Source of the DNA: an uncultured Acidobacteriota bacterium
Lineage (GTDB): Bacteria > Acidobacteriota > Blastocatellia > RBC074
Direction: 5' to 3'
Assembly (NCBI GenBank): GCA_902825875.1
Contig: CADECP010000031.1
Span: forward strand, 1 to 64,000
DNA: 64,000 nucleotides
Of the stretch, positions 54,288 to 64,000 are shown piece after piece (position 1 is the stretch's first letter; every line of letters begins with the position of its first letter). Both the position numbers and the translations under genes were made by a program. The notes beneath the pieces are model-generated. The model was not told the origin of the DNA. It saw only the letters and a program-made list of their open reading frames with translations, and ran no database searches.

Positions 54288-55751
54288 ATGCGAATCATTC
54301 TGGCTTCTTCCGAAGTTGTGCCTTACTCAAAAACCGGCGGGCTTGGCGATGTGGCTGGAGCTTTACCACAAGCCTTGTCTCGCATCGGTTGCGACGTGGC
54401 GGTCATCACGCCTCGTTACACCGGCTACGGTAAACGCAGCGGCGACGTGGTCAGTCATGAAACCGGCGAGATGATCTTTGACGATTTGCGCGTGCCGTTT
54501 GCCGGGGCGATGAAATACGCCGCCGTCTGGCGAGATTACGCCGATGGCGCGCCGGTTTATTTCATTGATAACGCCGAATACTTCGGGCACGGATATATTT
54601 ACGGCAGCGGAAATTTCGACGCCGAACGATTCGCCTTTTTCAGCCGAGCCGTGCTGGAACTGGCAAAACGCATTGGCGGCTCGCCCGATGTGATTCATTG
54701 CAACGACTGGCAGACGGGATTCATTCCGGCTTATTTGCGGAATGTTTACTGGAACGATCCGTTTTTTGCGCGGACGGCGACGTTGTTCACGATTCACAAC
54801 CTGGCGTATCAGGGATTCTTTGAAAAAGACCTGCTGCCGAAATTCGGTTTCGATTGGCAGGTTTACGACGGCATGGAGTTTCACAACGCCGTCAGTTCGA
54901 TGAAAGCCGGGCTGCATTTTTCGACCGCGCTTTCCACCGTCAGCCCGAAATACGCCGAAGAAATTCAAACAGCGGAATTCGGCAACAAACTCGATCCGCT
55001 GTTGCGCTGGCGGGGAGGCGATTTGCTGGGCATTCTGAACGGCGTGGATTACAACGAATGGAATCCGGCGACGGACAAACATCTGGCGGCGCATTATTCG
55101 GCGGATAATCTGGAAGGAAAACTCGCCTGCAAACGCGACCTGCTGGAAAAGTACCACTTGCCGATTGACCTGGATAAACCTGTTGTGGCGATTGTTACGC
55201 GGCTGACTTCGCAAAAAGGAATTGACCTGACACGCGAAGCCATCTGGCGAATTCTGGAAACCGGCGCGTATTTCATCCTGCTGGGTTCGGGAGCCGAAAG
55301 TTACGAAAACTATTTCCAGCACGTCCGCGAAACCGTGCCGAAACAGGTCGGCGTTTACTTCGGATTCAACACCGCGCTTTCGCATCAGGTCGAAGCCGGA
55401 GCCGATTTGTTTTTGATGCCTTCGTCGTACGAACCCTGCGGGTTGAACCAGATGTACAGTTTGAAGTACGGAACCGTGCCCATCGTTCGCGGCGTAGGCG
55501 GTTTGGACGACACCATCACCAATTTCGAACGCACGACCGAACGAGGCAACGGTTATAAGTTTTACGAATACTCGGCGGATCGGCTGGCGGAAAAGTTCTA
55601 TGAATCTTTGATGGTGTATTACGACCGCGATATGTGGCGGAAATTGCAGCGCAACGGCATGCGCGAAGATTTTTCTTGGGAACGTGCGGCGCACAATTAC
55701 CTGAACGCCTATCACAAAATCGTCGGAGCCAGACTGGCTCGCGGCTGGTAA
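54288..55751 (+). CDS. glgA: glycogen synthase (ADP-glucose type, GT5)
   Basis: 487 aa, the usual length. It starts [31 protein letters not shown] binds ADP-glucose. Other GT5 features are [27 protein letters not shown], a [12 protein letters not shown] loop and [25 protein letters not shown] (Glu of the E-x7-E pattern). It elongates alpha-1,4-glucan in the cytosol. No other glg genes are adjacent, and trxA follows on the same strand. Confidence 0.95.
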   Translation: MRIILASSEVVPYSKTGGLGDVAGALPQALSRIGCDVAVITPRYTGYGKRSGDVVSHETGEMIFDDLRVPFAGAMKYAAVWRDYADGAPVYFIDNAEYFGHGYIYGSGNFDAERFAFFSRAVLELAKRIGGSPDVIHCNDWQTGFIPAYLRNVYWNDPFFARTATLFTIHNLAYQGFFEKDLLPKFGFDWQVYDGMEFHNAVSSMKAGLHFSTALSTVSPKYAEEIQTAEFGNKLDPLLRWRGGDLLGILNGVDYNEWNPATDKHLAAHYSADNLEGKLACKRDLLEKYHLPIDLDKPVVAIVTRLTSQKGIDLTREAIWRILETGAYFILLGSGAESYENYFQHVRETVPKQVGVYFGFNTALSHQVEAGADLFLMPSSYEPCGLNQMYSLKYGTVPIVRGVGGLDDTITNFERTTERGNGYKFYEYSADRLAEKFYESLMVYYDRDMWRKLQRNGMREDFSWERAAHNYLNAYHKIVGARLARGW

Positions 55752-55779
55752 AGAAATGTTTTCCCTCGAAGAAAAACCA

Positions 55780-55862
55780 AAACAGGATTGTCAGGATTGG
55801 TTTCAGGATTGACAGGACGGCTGATCCTGCTCACCCTGAAAAAATCTTGTTCATCCTGTTTT
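55780..55862. repeat. CAGGATT-type palindrome between glgA and trxA
   Basis: The left half repeats CAGGATTG (AAAACAGGATTGTCAGGATT) and the right half carries the complement (ATCCTG...TTCATCCTGTTTT), with mismatches in the middle. The same word family occurs at 54021-54156. It starts 28 bp after the glgA stop, so it could act in transcript termination or processing. Confidence 0.75.
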
Positions 55863-55891
55863 GAAAATCCTTGTGGGAAAAGCTGGTCTGT

Positions 55892-55922
55892 TTGCTGGCT
55901 GACGAAGGGCGTTTGGTATAAT
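55892..55922 (+). promoter_or_regulatory. promoter of trxA
   Basis: A perfect TATAAT (55917-55922), with TTGCTG (55892-55897) as a weak -35 at a 19-base spacing, 74 bp before the trxA ATG. Confidence 0.5.
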
Positions 55923-55996
55923 GCCCGCCGGTAAACGAACCGAATTTGAAACCAAAGCAAACCCTGAGTTTGCATAACTTTTTCAAGGAGTAAGCA

Positions 55997-57761
<1,765 letters not shown>

Positions 57762-57774
57762 CCCAACCAAATCC

Positions 57775-57824
57775 GCAACTGGCAGCAAGCGACGAATCAG
57801 CCCAACGCGCTTGCTGTCAGTTGC
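57775..57824 (+). terminator. hairpin downstream of purA
   Basis: GCAACTGGCAGCAAGCG (57775-57791) pairs with its complement at 57808-57824 with one mismatch, a 17-bp stem 13 bp after the purA stop. No T-run follows on the plus strand, so terminator function is likely but not certain. Between this and 58006 nothing else is recognised. Confidence 0.5.
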
Positions 57825-58005
57825 AGAAAAATCATTCCATCAGCGCGACTGCTTTGCACTTTCGGCGGTCGAGGCTTCGCCACTGGCTAGCAGGCTCGCC
57901 GCACACTTCAGGCCGAATCAAGTTCGTCATCCTACGGACTGATCGCGCACCTAATGACGTGAATTTCAGATGAGGTTAGTGGAAGTAAAGGTGGCGGTAA
58001 AAAAG

Positions 58006-58029
58006 AAAGGCTGCAATCAAGCAGCCTTT
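58006..58029 (-). terminator. terminator after tRNA-Arg (usable in both directions)
   Basis: AAAGGCTGC (58006-58014), a 6-base loop and GCAGCCTTT (58021-58029) form a 9-bp perfect stem. On the minus strand it is followed by CTTTTTT, 20 bp past the tRNA 3' end; on the plus strand by AACTTTTTT. Suits termination of the tRNA transcript. Confidence 0.8.
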
Positions 58030-58038
58030 AACTTTTTT

Positions 58039-58123
<85 letters not shown>

Positions 58124-58188
58124 TTTGAAGAAGGCGGATTCTGCCATCTGCTCCTTAGGCTGTCAACAGCCGCGTTTGGCTCTTTCGC

Positions 58189-59802
58189 TCAATCGGCTTT
58201 CGGGCCGGCGGCCTTCACTTCGTCAGAAACTCCGGCTGCGAATTGCTCGAAATTGTCGCGGAAGAGCTTGGCTAAATGCCGTGCTTTTTCATCGTAAGCC
58301 GCAGGATTTTTCCAGGTGTTGCGCGGTTTCAGGACTTCGCTGGGAACGTCCGGGCAACCAATGGGCACATGAACTCCGAAAATCGGATCGGGTTCGGTGG
58401 CAACATTGGCCAGATGGCCAGATAACGCAGCGCGAACCATCGCACGAGTGTAAGCAATCTTCATTCGCTGGCCTTCGCCGTAAGCGCCGCCCGACCAGCC
58501 TGTGTTCACCAGCCAGCAAGTGGCATTGTGTTTGGCAATTCGCTCACGCAGCAGTTCGGCATACACGCCCGGATGGTGAACCATAAATGGCGCTCCGAAA
58601 CAGGCGGAAAACGTCGCTTGCGGCTCTTTGCCGAGTCCTTTTTCCGTTCCGGCGACTTTGGCCGTATACCCGGAGATGAAGTGATACATCGCTTGTTCAG
58701 GTGTCAATTTGGAAATCGGCGGCAAAATTCCATAAGCGTCCGCCGTCAGCATGATGATGTTTTTTGGATGGCCGCCCGTGCCCGACGGTTCGAAGTTGGC
58801 AATGTGCGACAGCGGATAAGCCGCGCGAGTGTTTTCGGTTAAGCTGCCGTCATTCAAATCCAGCCGCCGCGTCAATGGATCCATCACCACGTTTTCCAGC
58901 ACCGTTCCGAAGCGGCGTGTGCAGGCGTAAATGTCCGGCTCGGCTTCGGCAGACAAGTTGATGACTTTGGCGTAACAACCGCCTTCAAAATTGAACACGC
59001 CGCGATCTGACCAACCGTGTTCGTCATCACCGATCAACTGCCGTTCGGGATCGGCGGACAAAGTCGTTTTGCCGGTTCCCGACAAGCCAAAGAAAATCGC
59101 TGCATCACCGTCCTGGCCGATGTTGGCCGAACAGTGCATCGAAAGCACTCCTTTGAGCGGCAACAGATAATTCAACAGCGTGAAGATGGATTTTTTGGTT
59201 TCGCCCGCGTAACTGGTTCCACCGATCAAAATCAATCGCTGGCCAAAATCCATCAGAATAAAAGTGCCGGAATTGGTTCCATCGGTTTCGGGATTGGCTT
59301 GAAAGGTGGGGGCGTTGATAACGGTGAATTCGGGCACGTGATTGGCGGATTGTGTATTCCAGTCAGGCCTGACGAACATATTGCGTGCAAACAAACTGTG
59401 CCAGGCGTATTCGGTGATCACGCGAATCGGGATTCGATATGCTGGGTCGGCTCCGGCGAAACAATCCTGAACATAAACGTCTTTGCCTTCCAGATGCTTC
59501 AGGACTTTGTCGCGCAGCCGGTTGAAGTTCGCCTGATCGAATGGGCGATTGACCTTGCCCCACCAGACATGTTTTTCCGACGAAGTTTCGCGGACGACGA
59601 ATTTGTCGTTCGGTGAACGCCCTGTGTGTTGACCGGTGTTGACCACCAGTGGACCAAGATGTGCAACTGTGGCTTCGTCACGTTTGACTGAATGTTCGTA
59701 GAGTTCGGCGGTCGTCAGGTTCCAGTACGAATGATTGATGTTTTTGAGGCCGTGATTCTCCAATCCGAAAGAACTCGGATTCCAACCGGTGTTTTTACTC
59801 AT
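58189..59802 (-). CDS. pckA: phosphoenolpyruvate carboxykinase (ATP)
   Basis: 537 aa. The ATP-type signatures are NTGQHTGRSPNDKF at the start, YAGETKKSIF, the kinase P-loop FFGLSGTGKTTLSAD, and LIGDDEHGW for metal binding. It turns oxaloacetate into PEP for gluconeogenesis. ATG 59802 (MSKNTGWNPSSFGL) is chosen; AAGGAG lies about six bases upstream, and the frame to 59841 is not needed. It reads away from the tmRNA gene. Confidence 0.97.
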   Translation of the reverse strand: MSKNTGWNPSSFGLENHGLKNINHSYWNLTTAELYEHSVKRDEATVAHLGPLVVNTGQHTGRSPNDKFVVRETSSEKHVWWGKVNRPFDQANFNRLRDKVLKHLEGKDVYVQDCFAGADPAYRIPIRVITEYAWHSLFARNMFVRPDWNTQSANHVPEFTVINAPTFQANPETDGTNSGTFILMDFGQRLILIGGTSYAGETKKSIFTLLNYLLPLKGVLSMHCSANIGQDGDAAIFFGLSGTGKTTLSADPERQLIGDDEHGWSDRGVFNFEGGCYAKVINLSAEAEPDIYACTRRFGTVLENVVMDPLTRRLDLNDGSLTENTRAAYPLSHIANFEPSGTGGHPKNIIMLTADAYGILPPISKLTPEQAMYHFISGYTAKVAGTEKGLGKEPQATFSACFGAPFMVHHPGVYAELLRERIAKHNATCWLVNTGWSGGAYGEGQRMKIAYTRAMVRAALSGHLANVATEPDPIFGVHVPIGCPDVPSEVLKPRNTWKNPAAYDEKARHLAKLFRDNFEQFAAGVSDEVKAAGPKAD

Positions 59803-59985
59803 GACTCTCCTTGTGGTGCTTAATGCTGCTTGGTCAAACAATCAGTACATGTTTGATCCTTAAATGGACGAAAGCGCGGACTGCGCCGCGCTCACGATCT
59901 TTTCTTCCAATTGTATTTTGGGCGCGGTAACGATAGCCAAATTGCCGGAACTTGTCGAGAAGCTTGTTGGCGTAAAAGCCATTTC

Positions 59986-60014
59986 TTGACCTGTTCAAAT
60001 CGCCCGCGTACACT
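59986..60014 (+). promoter_or_regulatory. promoter of the tmRNA gene
   Basis: TTGACC (59986-59991), a 17-base spacer and TACACT (60009-60014). The tmRNA 5' end at 60048 is about 27 bases beyond the expected transcript start, leaving a short leader for RNase P processing. Confidence 0.6.
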
Positions 60015-60047
60015 CCTGGCCGTTCGCTGATAACTGTAAACCTTATT

Positions 60048-60413
<366 letters not shown>

Positions 60414-60417
60414 GTGA

Positions 60418-60510
60418 GATCAAAAGGCAAAAGTCGAAAGGCAAAAGTCAAAAATGGAAAGAAAACTTCCGACCTTTTGCCATTTGATTTTTGCCTTTTG
60501 ACTTTTGATT
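60418..60510. repeat. CAAAAGG-type palindrome between tmRNA and murI
   Basis: The left arm repeats CAAAAGGCAAAAGTC-like words twice; the right arm is the reverse complement with scattered mismatches (CCTTTTGCC...CCTTTTGACTTTTGAT). It begins seven bases after the tmRNA 3' end and finishes ten bases before the murI ATG. Related to 52250-52339. It may end the tmRNA transcript. Confidence 0.82.
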
Positions 60511-60519
60511 TTCCCGAAG

Positions 60520-61356
60520 ATGAATTCTCTACCAATCGGCATTTTCGATTCCGGCGTAGGCGGGTTGACCGTGCTCAGAGCCGTTCGCCAGCGATTGCCA
60601 CGCGAAAGTGTAATTTATTTGGGCGACACGGCGCGCGTGCCGTACGGAACAAAATCTCGTGCGACGATTGAGCGATACGCCATCGAAGATGCCGCGTTTC
60701 TGGTGGAAAAAGGCGTCAAGATGATTGTCGTCGCCTGCAACACAGCTTCGGCCATGGCACGTGAACGATTACGACAGGAATTCGATGTTCCATTTTTGAC
60801 CGTGCTGGGGCCGGGCGCTCGTGCTGCGGCAAGAGCTACGCGAACAGGGCGCGTTGGAGTCATCGCCACCGAAGCGACGATCAACAGCGGAGCTTATGAA
60901 CTTGCCATCCACGAAGCCGCAAACCACAAATCGGTCGAAGTCTTTTCGCGCGCTTGTCCGCTGTTTGTGCCGCTGGTGGAAGAAGGCGAAACCGATTCTC
61001 AGGTTGCGCGACTTCTTGCCGAACAGTATCTTGCCCCTCTGCGCGAACAACAGATTGATACGTTGGTGCTGGGCTGCACGCATTACCCGCTGCTGAAAAC
61101 GGTCATCGCCGAAACGATGGGCGAAAGCGTGACGCTGATTGATTCCGCCGAAGCAGTGGCAGAAGAAACGGCTCAGTTGCTGGAACAACACGACCAACTG
61201 ATTTACCAACAAACTGACGACAAGCAAACGTCACAAAGCCGGTTTTACGTCACCGACGCCGCGCAACGATTTCACAAAATTGCCGAAAGGATACTGGGCG
61301 CGCCGCTCGAACATCTGGAAGCGGTGGAAGTCTTTGGACATGACAAACTCAACTGA
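60520..61356 (+). CDS. murI: glutamate racemase
   Basis: About 278 aa. Signatures are [14 protein letters not shown] at the start, catalytic Cys in VACNTASA, and the second catalytic Cys in [11 protein letters not shown]. It makes D-glutamate for peptidoglycan in the cytosol. ATG 60520 is preferred over a TTG at 60505. It overlaps rph by 17 bp. Confidence 0.96.
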   Translation: MNSLPIGIFDSGVGGLTVLRAVRQRLPRESVIYLGDTARVPYGTKSRATIERYAIEDAAFLVEKGVKMIVVACNTASAMARERLRQEFDVPFLTVLGPGARAAARATRTGRVGVIATEATINSGAYELAIHEAANHKSVEVFSRACPLFVPLVEEGETDSQVARLLAEQYLAPLREQQIDTLVLGCTHYPLLKTVIAETMGESVTLIDSAEAVAEETAQLLEQHDQLIYQQTDDKQTSQSRFYVTDAAQRFHKIAERILGAPLEHLEAVEVFGHDKLN

Positions 61357-62158
61357 AAACAAAACTCGAAACGACGGACGACAGCCGAATGATCTGCGAC
61401 CGGTCAACATCATTTGCGGTTTCACGAAATACGCCGAAGGTTCGGTGCTGATCGAAGCCGGTCAGACGCGAGTGCTTTGCACGGCTTCGATTGAAGATAA
61501 AGTGCCGCCGTTTTTGAAAGGCAAAGGCGTCGGCTGGGTGACAGCGGAATACTCCATGTTGCCGCGTGCAACACAAAATCGAACTTCGCGCGAAATTGGT
61601 CGCGGCGGGCCTTCGGGACGAACGCATGAAATTCAGCGATTAATTGGTCGCAGTTTACGGTCAGTGGTGGATATGGCTGCGCTGGGCGAACGAACCCTGA
61701 CTGTTGATTGCGATGTGATTCAGGCCGACGGCGGCACGCGCACGGCTTCGATCACCGGAGCATTTGTCGCACTGGTGTTGGCGCTGGAAAAACTGTTCGA
61801 CGAAGGCAGAATCACCCGCCCTGTGTTACGCGATTTCATTGCCGCTGTCAGCGTAGGCATCGTCGGCGAACGCGCGTTGCTCGATCTGGATTACGTCGAA
61901 GATTCCGCCGCCGAAGTGGATATGAACGTCGTGCGCACAGGCGACGGACGTTTTGTCGAAATTCAAGGCACAGCGGAAACCGAACCGTTTAATCGTGAAC
62001 AAATGAATGAAATGATTGCCGCCGCTGAAATCGGTGTTGATGGTTTGATTGCAATTCAAACCGAAACCCTCGTTCAGGAACTTGGCCGCAAAGAATTGCG
62101 CGTGATAATTGACCCCGCTTCGCGCGCCCGGATCAACTGGAAGGAGAGCGCATCTTGA
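61340..62158 (+). CDS. rph: ribonuclease PH
   Basis: About 272 aa. Signature features are [31 protein letters not shown] (phosphate-binding Arg) and [19 protein letters not shown]. It trims the 3' ends of tRNA precursors using phosphate. An N-terminal extension of about 20 residues over the usual 240-aa form is present. It starts inside murI (17-bp overlap) and its stop overlaps the next ATG by one base, so the three genes form an operon. Confidence 0.96.
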   Translation: MTNSTENKTRNDGRQPNDLRPVNIICGFTKYAEGSVLIEAGQTRVLCTASIEDKVPPFLKGKGVGWVTAEYSMLPRATQNRTSREIGRGGPSGRTHEIQRLIGRSLRSVVDMAALGERTLTVDCDVIQADGGTRTASITGAFVALVLALEKLFDEGRITRPVLRDFIAAVSVGIVGERALLDLDYVEDSAAEVDMNVVRTGDGRFVEIQGTAETEPFNREQMNEMIAAAEIGVDGLIAIQTETLVQELGRKELRVIIDPASRARINWKESAS

Positions 62159-62685
62159 TGAAACGCAATTTTGTTTTTGCTTTTTCGCTTTTGATTTTGA
62201 CGGCGGTGTTTGCCGTTGATGGGTTGGCTCAGGAAGTGTTTGAAGACCCGGATGGCAAATACTCCATTTCGTTACCCGCCGGTTGGCTGGGCATCGTCAA
62301 CAAAGACGGGCTTGGTCGCAACGACGTGAACATCGTGTACAAAGTCCGCGAAAACGGCGCGTTGAAAGTCACTCGCGTCGAAGAAGCCGAAGGCAAAATG
62401 GACGCGATGGAATACGCCAGCAAAGACGAATCCGAACGCATTCGTTTCAATCCGAAATACGACAAAATCTCTCTGGAAAAATTTGTCATCGGAGCCGGCA
62501 AATCCGGCGCGCTGTTGTCGTACGATTATTTCTCCACCAGCGGCCAACCGTTCACCGGGCGAGTTTATTATTTGAAGACAGACGAAAACACGATTTACCG
62601 GCTGCAATTCACTGGCAGAAAAAACATTCTTTCCACGTTGCGCAGCCACACAGATGCAATAGCGCGATCGCTGAAAACCAAATAA
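62158..62685 (+). CDS. secreted protein of unknown function
   Basis: 175 aa. Signal peptide about 1-25 (FAFSLLILTAVFAVDGLAQ). The rest is beta-rich with no named domain (PDGKYSISLPAGW, a PsbP/DUF1795-like opening, is only suggestive). GGAGAG lies upstream of the ATG, which shares one base with the rph stop (TGATG). A hairpin terminator follows. Confidence 0.8.
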   Translation: MKRNFVFAFSLLILTAVFAVDGLAQEVFEDPDGKYSISLPAGWLGIVNKDGLGRNDVNIVYKVRENGALKVTRVEEAEGKMDAMEYASKDESERIRFNPKYDKISLEKFVIGAGKSGALLSYDYFSTSGQPFTGRVYYLKTDENTIYRLQFTGRKNILSTLRSHTDAIARSLKTK

Positions 62686-62702
62686 CTTTTGGTTGTTGAG
62701 AG

Positions 62703-62730
62703 CGTCGTCTGGACGACGGCGCTCCTTTTT
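62703..62730 (+). terminator. terminator of the murI-rph operon
   Basis: CGTCGTC (62703-62709) and GACGACG (62712-62718) with a 2-base loop, extended by weaker G-C pairs (GAG/CTC) and followed by CTTTTT at 62725-62730; 18 bp after the stop codon. Confidence 0.7.
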
Positions 62731-62751
62731 GCCCCTTTTCCTAAAAGCCAT

Positions 62752-63255
62752 TTACCAGCTTTTGATAATTGCGATTTTGTACAGCCAACTCAACAGACAG
62801 GCCGCGATCAGCAAATACATTCCATAATCAACGCCTTTGGCGTAAATCAAAGTTGACCACGGAATACGACGCCACAACAAAACCAGAACCAGCGGGATGC
62901 TGACGACGGTCAGGACAAACAAAATCCCGCCGAATGGTTGCGTCGTGAAAGCTTCATAAAAATGCAGCCGGGCGGAATGCGCGAAGCTGGTGGTCAGTCC
63001 GCAACCCGGACATGGAATCCCTGTGAATTGCAAAAAGAAACACGGCGGCAAGCCAAGTTGTTCGTGTGTGCCAACGCCTGCGGGAGATGGTTTGAGGATT
63101 CTGGCCACGGTCAGCGTGAAACCGGCAAGAATCAGCAGTACCACATAAATAACCAGGTCACCAAAGGAAAACGCCACAGTTTGAGCGCCGTCTGTAGACG
63201 GAACAGCAGCGAACGGCAAGTTATGTGATTGTTGTTCGGTAATCACTGTTTTCAA
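62752..63255 (-). CDS. DUF2752 membrane protein
   Basis: 167 aa. The family signature is GIPCPGCGLTTSFAHSARLHFYEAF, with flanking membrane helices (about 30-55, 105-125, 140-160). Function unknown. It is coupled to the upstream zinc-ribbon protein by a 4-bp overlap. It converges with the murI operon across the terminator. Confidence 0.88.
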   Translation of the reverse strand: MKTVITEQQSHNLPFAAVPSTDGAQTVAFSFGDLVIYVVLLILAGFTLTVARILKPSPAGVGTHEQLGLPPCFFLQFTGIPCPGCGLTTSFAHSARLHFYEAFTTQPFGGILFVLTVVSIPLVLVLLWRRIPWSTLIYAKGVDYGMYLLIAACLLSWLYKIAIIKSW

Positions 63256-63737
63256 TCAATTGCAGAGCCAATCATTCCCAAGAATCCCATTGCTGCTCCA
63301 GCCAGGCAATAAATCACAGTTCCGGCAATCCCCAGGTAGTAACCGACTTTGGCCAGCGTTTCGCCTGCGCGCGGAGCCTGTCCGGCAGCAATCGCGTTCA
63401 TTTCCATTTTGCCCAGAATCATTCCGGGAATACTGGTGAAAAAAGCGCACATCACCAACCCAAGAATGCTCAGCACCATTGACGCAATCGCGCGATTACT
63501 GGCGCTGCCCTGAACAGCCGGTTGCCCCGCGAATGAGCTTTGGTACACAGGCGCTCCCTGATAACCGGGATAAGGTGGCGGCGGTGTTTGTTGCGGCTGG
63601 CTGGGAGTGGAATAAGGTGACGGATTGGCATAAGCGCCGGGTTGTGGCTGACTAACGGGGCGCGTCAGCGGACTGGAACAGTTGCGGCAAAAACCTGCGT
63701 CATCGGGGTTTTGAGTACCACATCGGGTGCAAAACAT
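63252..63737 (-). CDS. zinc-ribbon plus DUF4190-type membrane protein
   Basis: 161 aa. An N-terminal zinc ribbon (FCTRCGTQNPDDAGFCRNCSSPL, two CxxC pairs), a Pro/Gln/Tyr-rich linker (about 30-75), and a DUF4190-like pair of helices (AIASMVLSILGLVMCAFFTSIPGMILG). GGAGG precedes the ATG. It probably forms a functional pair with the DUF2752 protein. Confidence 0.87.
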   Translation of the reverse strand: MFCTRCGTQNPDDAGFCRNCSSPLTRPVSQPQPGAYANPSPYSTPSQPQQTPPPPYPGYQGAPVYQSSFAGQPAVQGSASNRAIASMVLSILGLVMCAFFTSIPGMILGKMEMNAIAAGQAPRAGETLAKVGYYLGIAGTVIYCLAGAAMGFLGMIGSAID

Positions 63738-63782
63738 TAACGGTGCCCTCCTGGGAGAATTGGGAAAAATCAGTCAGTGGTT

Positions 63783-64000
63783 TCAATTGGTGTCACGCGA
63801 CGAAGCCATTGGAATCGGTTCGCGCAATCGGGCTGTCGTCGGTTCGGCAATGCTGTAATCGGAAATCGGTTGCGCGGAAGATTCGCCAATCTGTAAAACC
63901 GGCGACGTGTTCGGAACAGCCGCAAACAAAGGTTGCGGAGCGTTTTCGGCGTTCTGCTTTTTCAATTCGACGATGCGTTTGCTGACGAACAAGCCGTTAA
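63783..64000 (-). CDS. C-terminal part of a gene cut by the window edge
   Basis: An open frame of at least 72 residues runs to the right edge without a convincing start (the first in-frame start-like codon in view is TTG at 63992). It is hydrophilic, with a basic helix (KRIVELKKQNAEN), and ends ASSRDTN. No family is recognised. It lies 45 bp upstream of the zinc-ribbon gene on the same strand. Confidence 0.5.
   Translation of the reverse strand, partial: NGLFVSKRIVELKKQNAENAPQPLFAAVPNTSPVLQIGESSAQPISDYSIAEPTTARLREPIPMASSRDTN

Noticed and set aside
54363-55715. 450-aa minus-strand frame opposite glgA
   Set aside because: glgA signatures are complete; the opposite frame is a codon-usage artefact.

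Overview
The window looks like chromosomal DNA of a free-living, Gram-negative-type heterotroph, most probably an Acidobacteriota member (my inference). The grounds are a very large Oar/CarboxypepD_reg-type outer-membrane receptor, a PQQ dehydrogenase, futalosine-pathway menaquinone genes, several membrane-fusion adaptors, an M28 peptidase, and many intergenic palindromes. No rRNA, CRISPR array, integrase or transposase is visible. Genes are dense, mostly in short runs with 4-17 bp overlaps. Many long open frames antisense to real genes are codon-bias shadows and are left out.

Layout. 0.1-3.5 kb: TonB-type receptor. 3.7-8.2 kb: a three-gene run of an unrecognised 806-aa protein, a phosphatidylserine decarboxylase-like enzyme and an Lgt-like membrane protein. 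8.3-12.2 kb: an aminophosphonate catabolic operon (PhnX hydrolase, FAD amine oxidase, HD-domain oxygenase-like protein, transporter-like protein). 12.2-14.4 kb: two small unknown proteins and a Na/Pi cotransporter. 14.6-18.9 kb: PHP phosphoesterase, glycosyltransferase, membrane protein, glycosyltransferase. 19-22.9 kb: PQQ dehydrogenase with an inserted haem c motif and a membrane-anchored MutS-like ATPase. 23-24.9 kb: uvrB.

25.0-34.2 kb is the most unusual part. It is a co-directional signalling island of five genes: a 101-aa Cys-containing protein of unknown role, a FIST-GAF-histidine kinase of 1368 aa, a receiver protein with a degenerate ATPase module, a sigma-54 enhancer-binding protein whose receiver lacks the usual phospho-acceptor Asp, and a protein joining a receiver-like region to an aminoglycoside-phosphotransferase-like kinase fold. 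A near-consensus -24/-12 (sigma-54) promoter lies 28 bp upstream of the small gene, so the island appears to carry both its activator and a target promoter.

34.9-38.2 kb: ilvD and an aldehyde dehydrogenase. 38.2-39.0 kb: a VapBC-type toxin-antitoxin pair. 39.0-44.7 kb: larB, then a menaquinone (futalosine) series, ubiX, ubiA/mqnP, mqnE and mqnD, interrupted by a MazEF-like pair whose toxin is frameshifted by a 14-bp tandem duplication. 44.7-46.6 kb: CDF cation exporter, DUF1003 protein, NIPSNAP protein. 46.7-52.1 kb: one MacB-like permease and three HlyD/MacA-type adaptors without ATPase or outer-membrane channel. 52.3-54 kb: M28 peptidase. 54.3-64 kb: housekeeping genes glgA, trxA, purA, tRNA-Arg, pckA, tmRNA, murI, rph, and small membrane or secreted proteins; a partial gene runs off the right edge.

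A second theme is intergenic palindromes. Two perfect 30-bp inverted repeats (26-88 and 42595-42660) and about nine longer, imperfect ones built from short iterated words (CACGAAG, CAGGATT, CAAAAGG, AACGGAA) occupy many of the gaps, especially from 42.5 to 60.5 kb.
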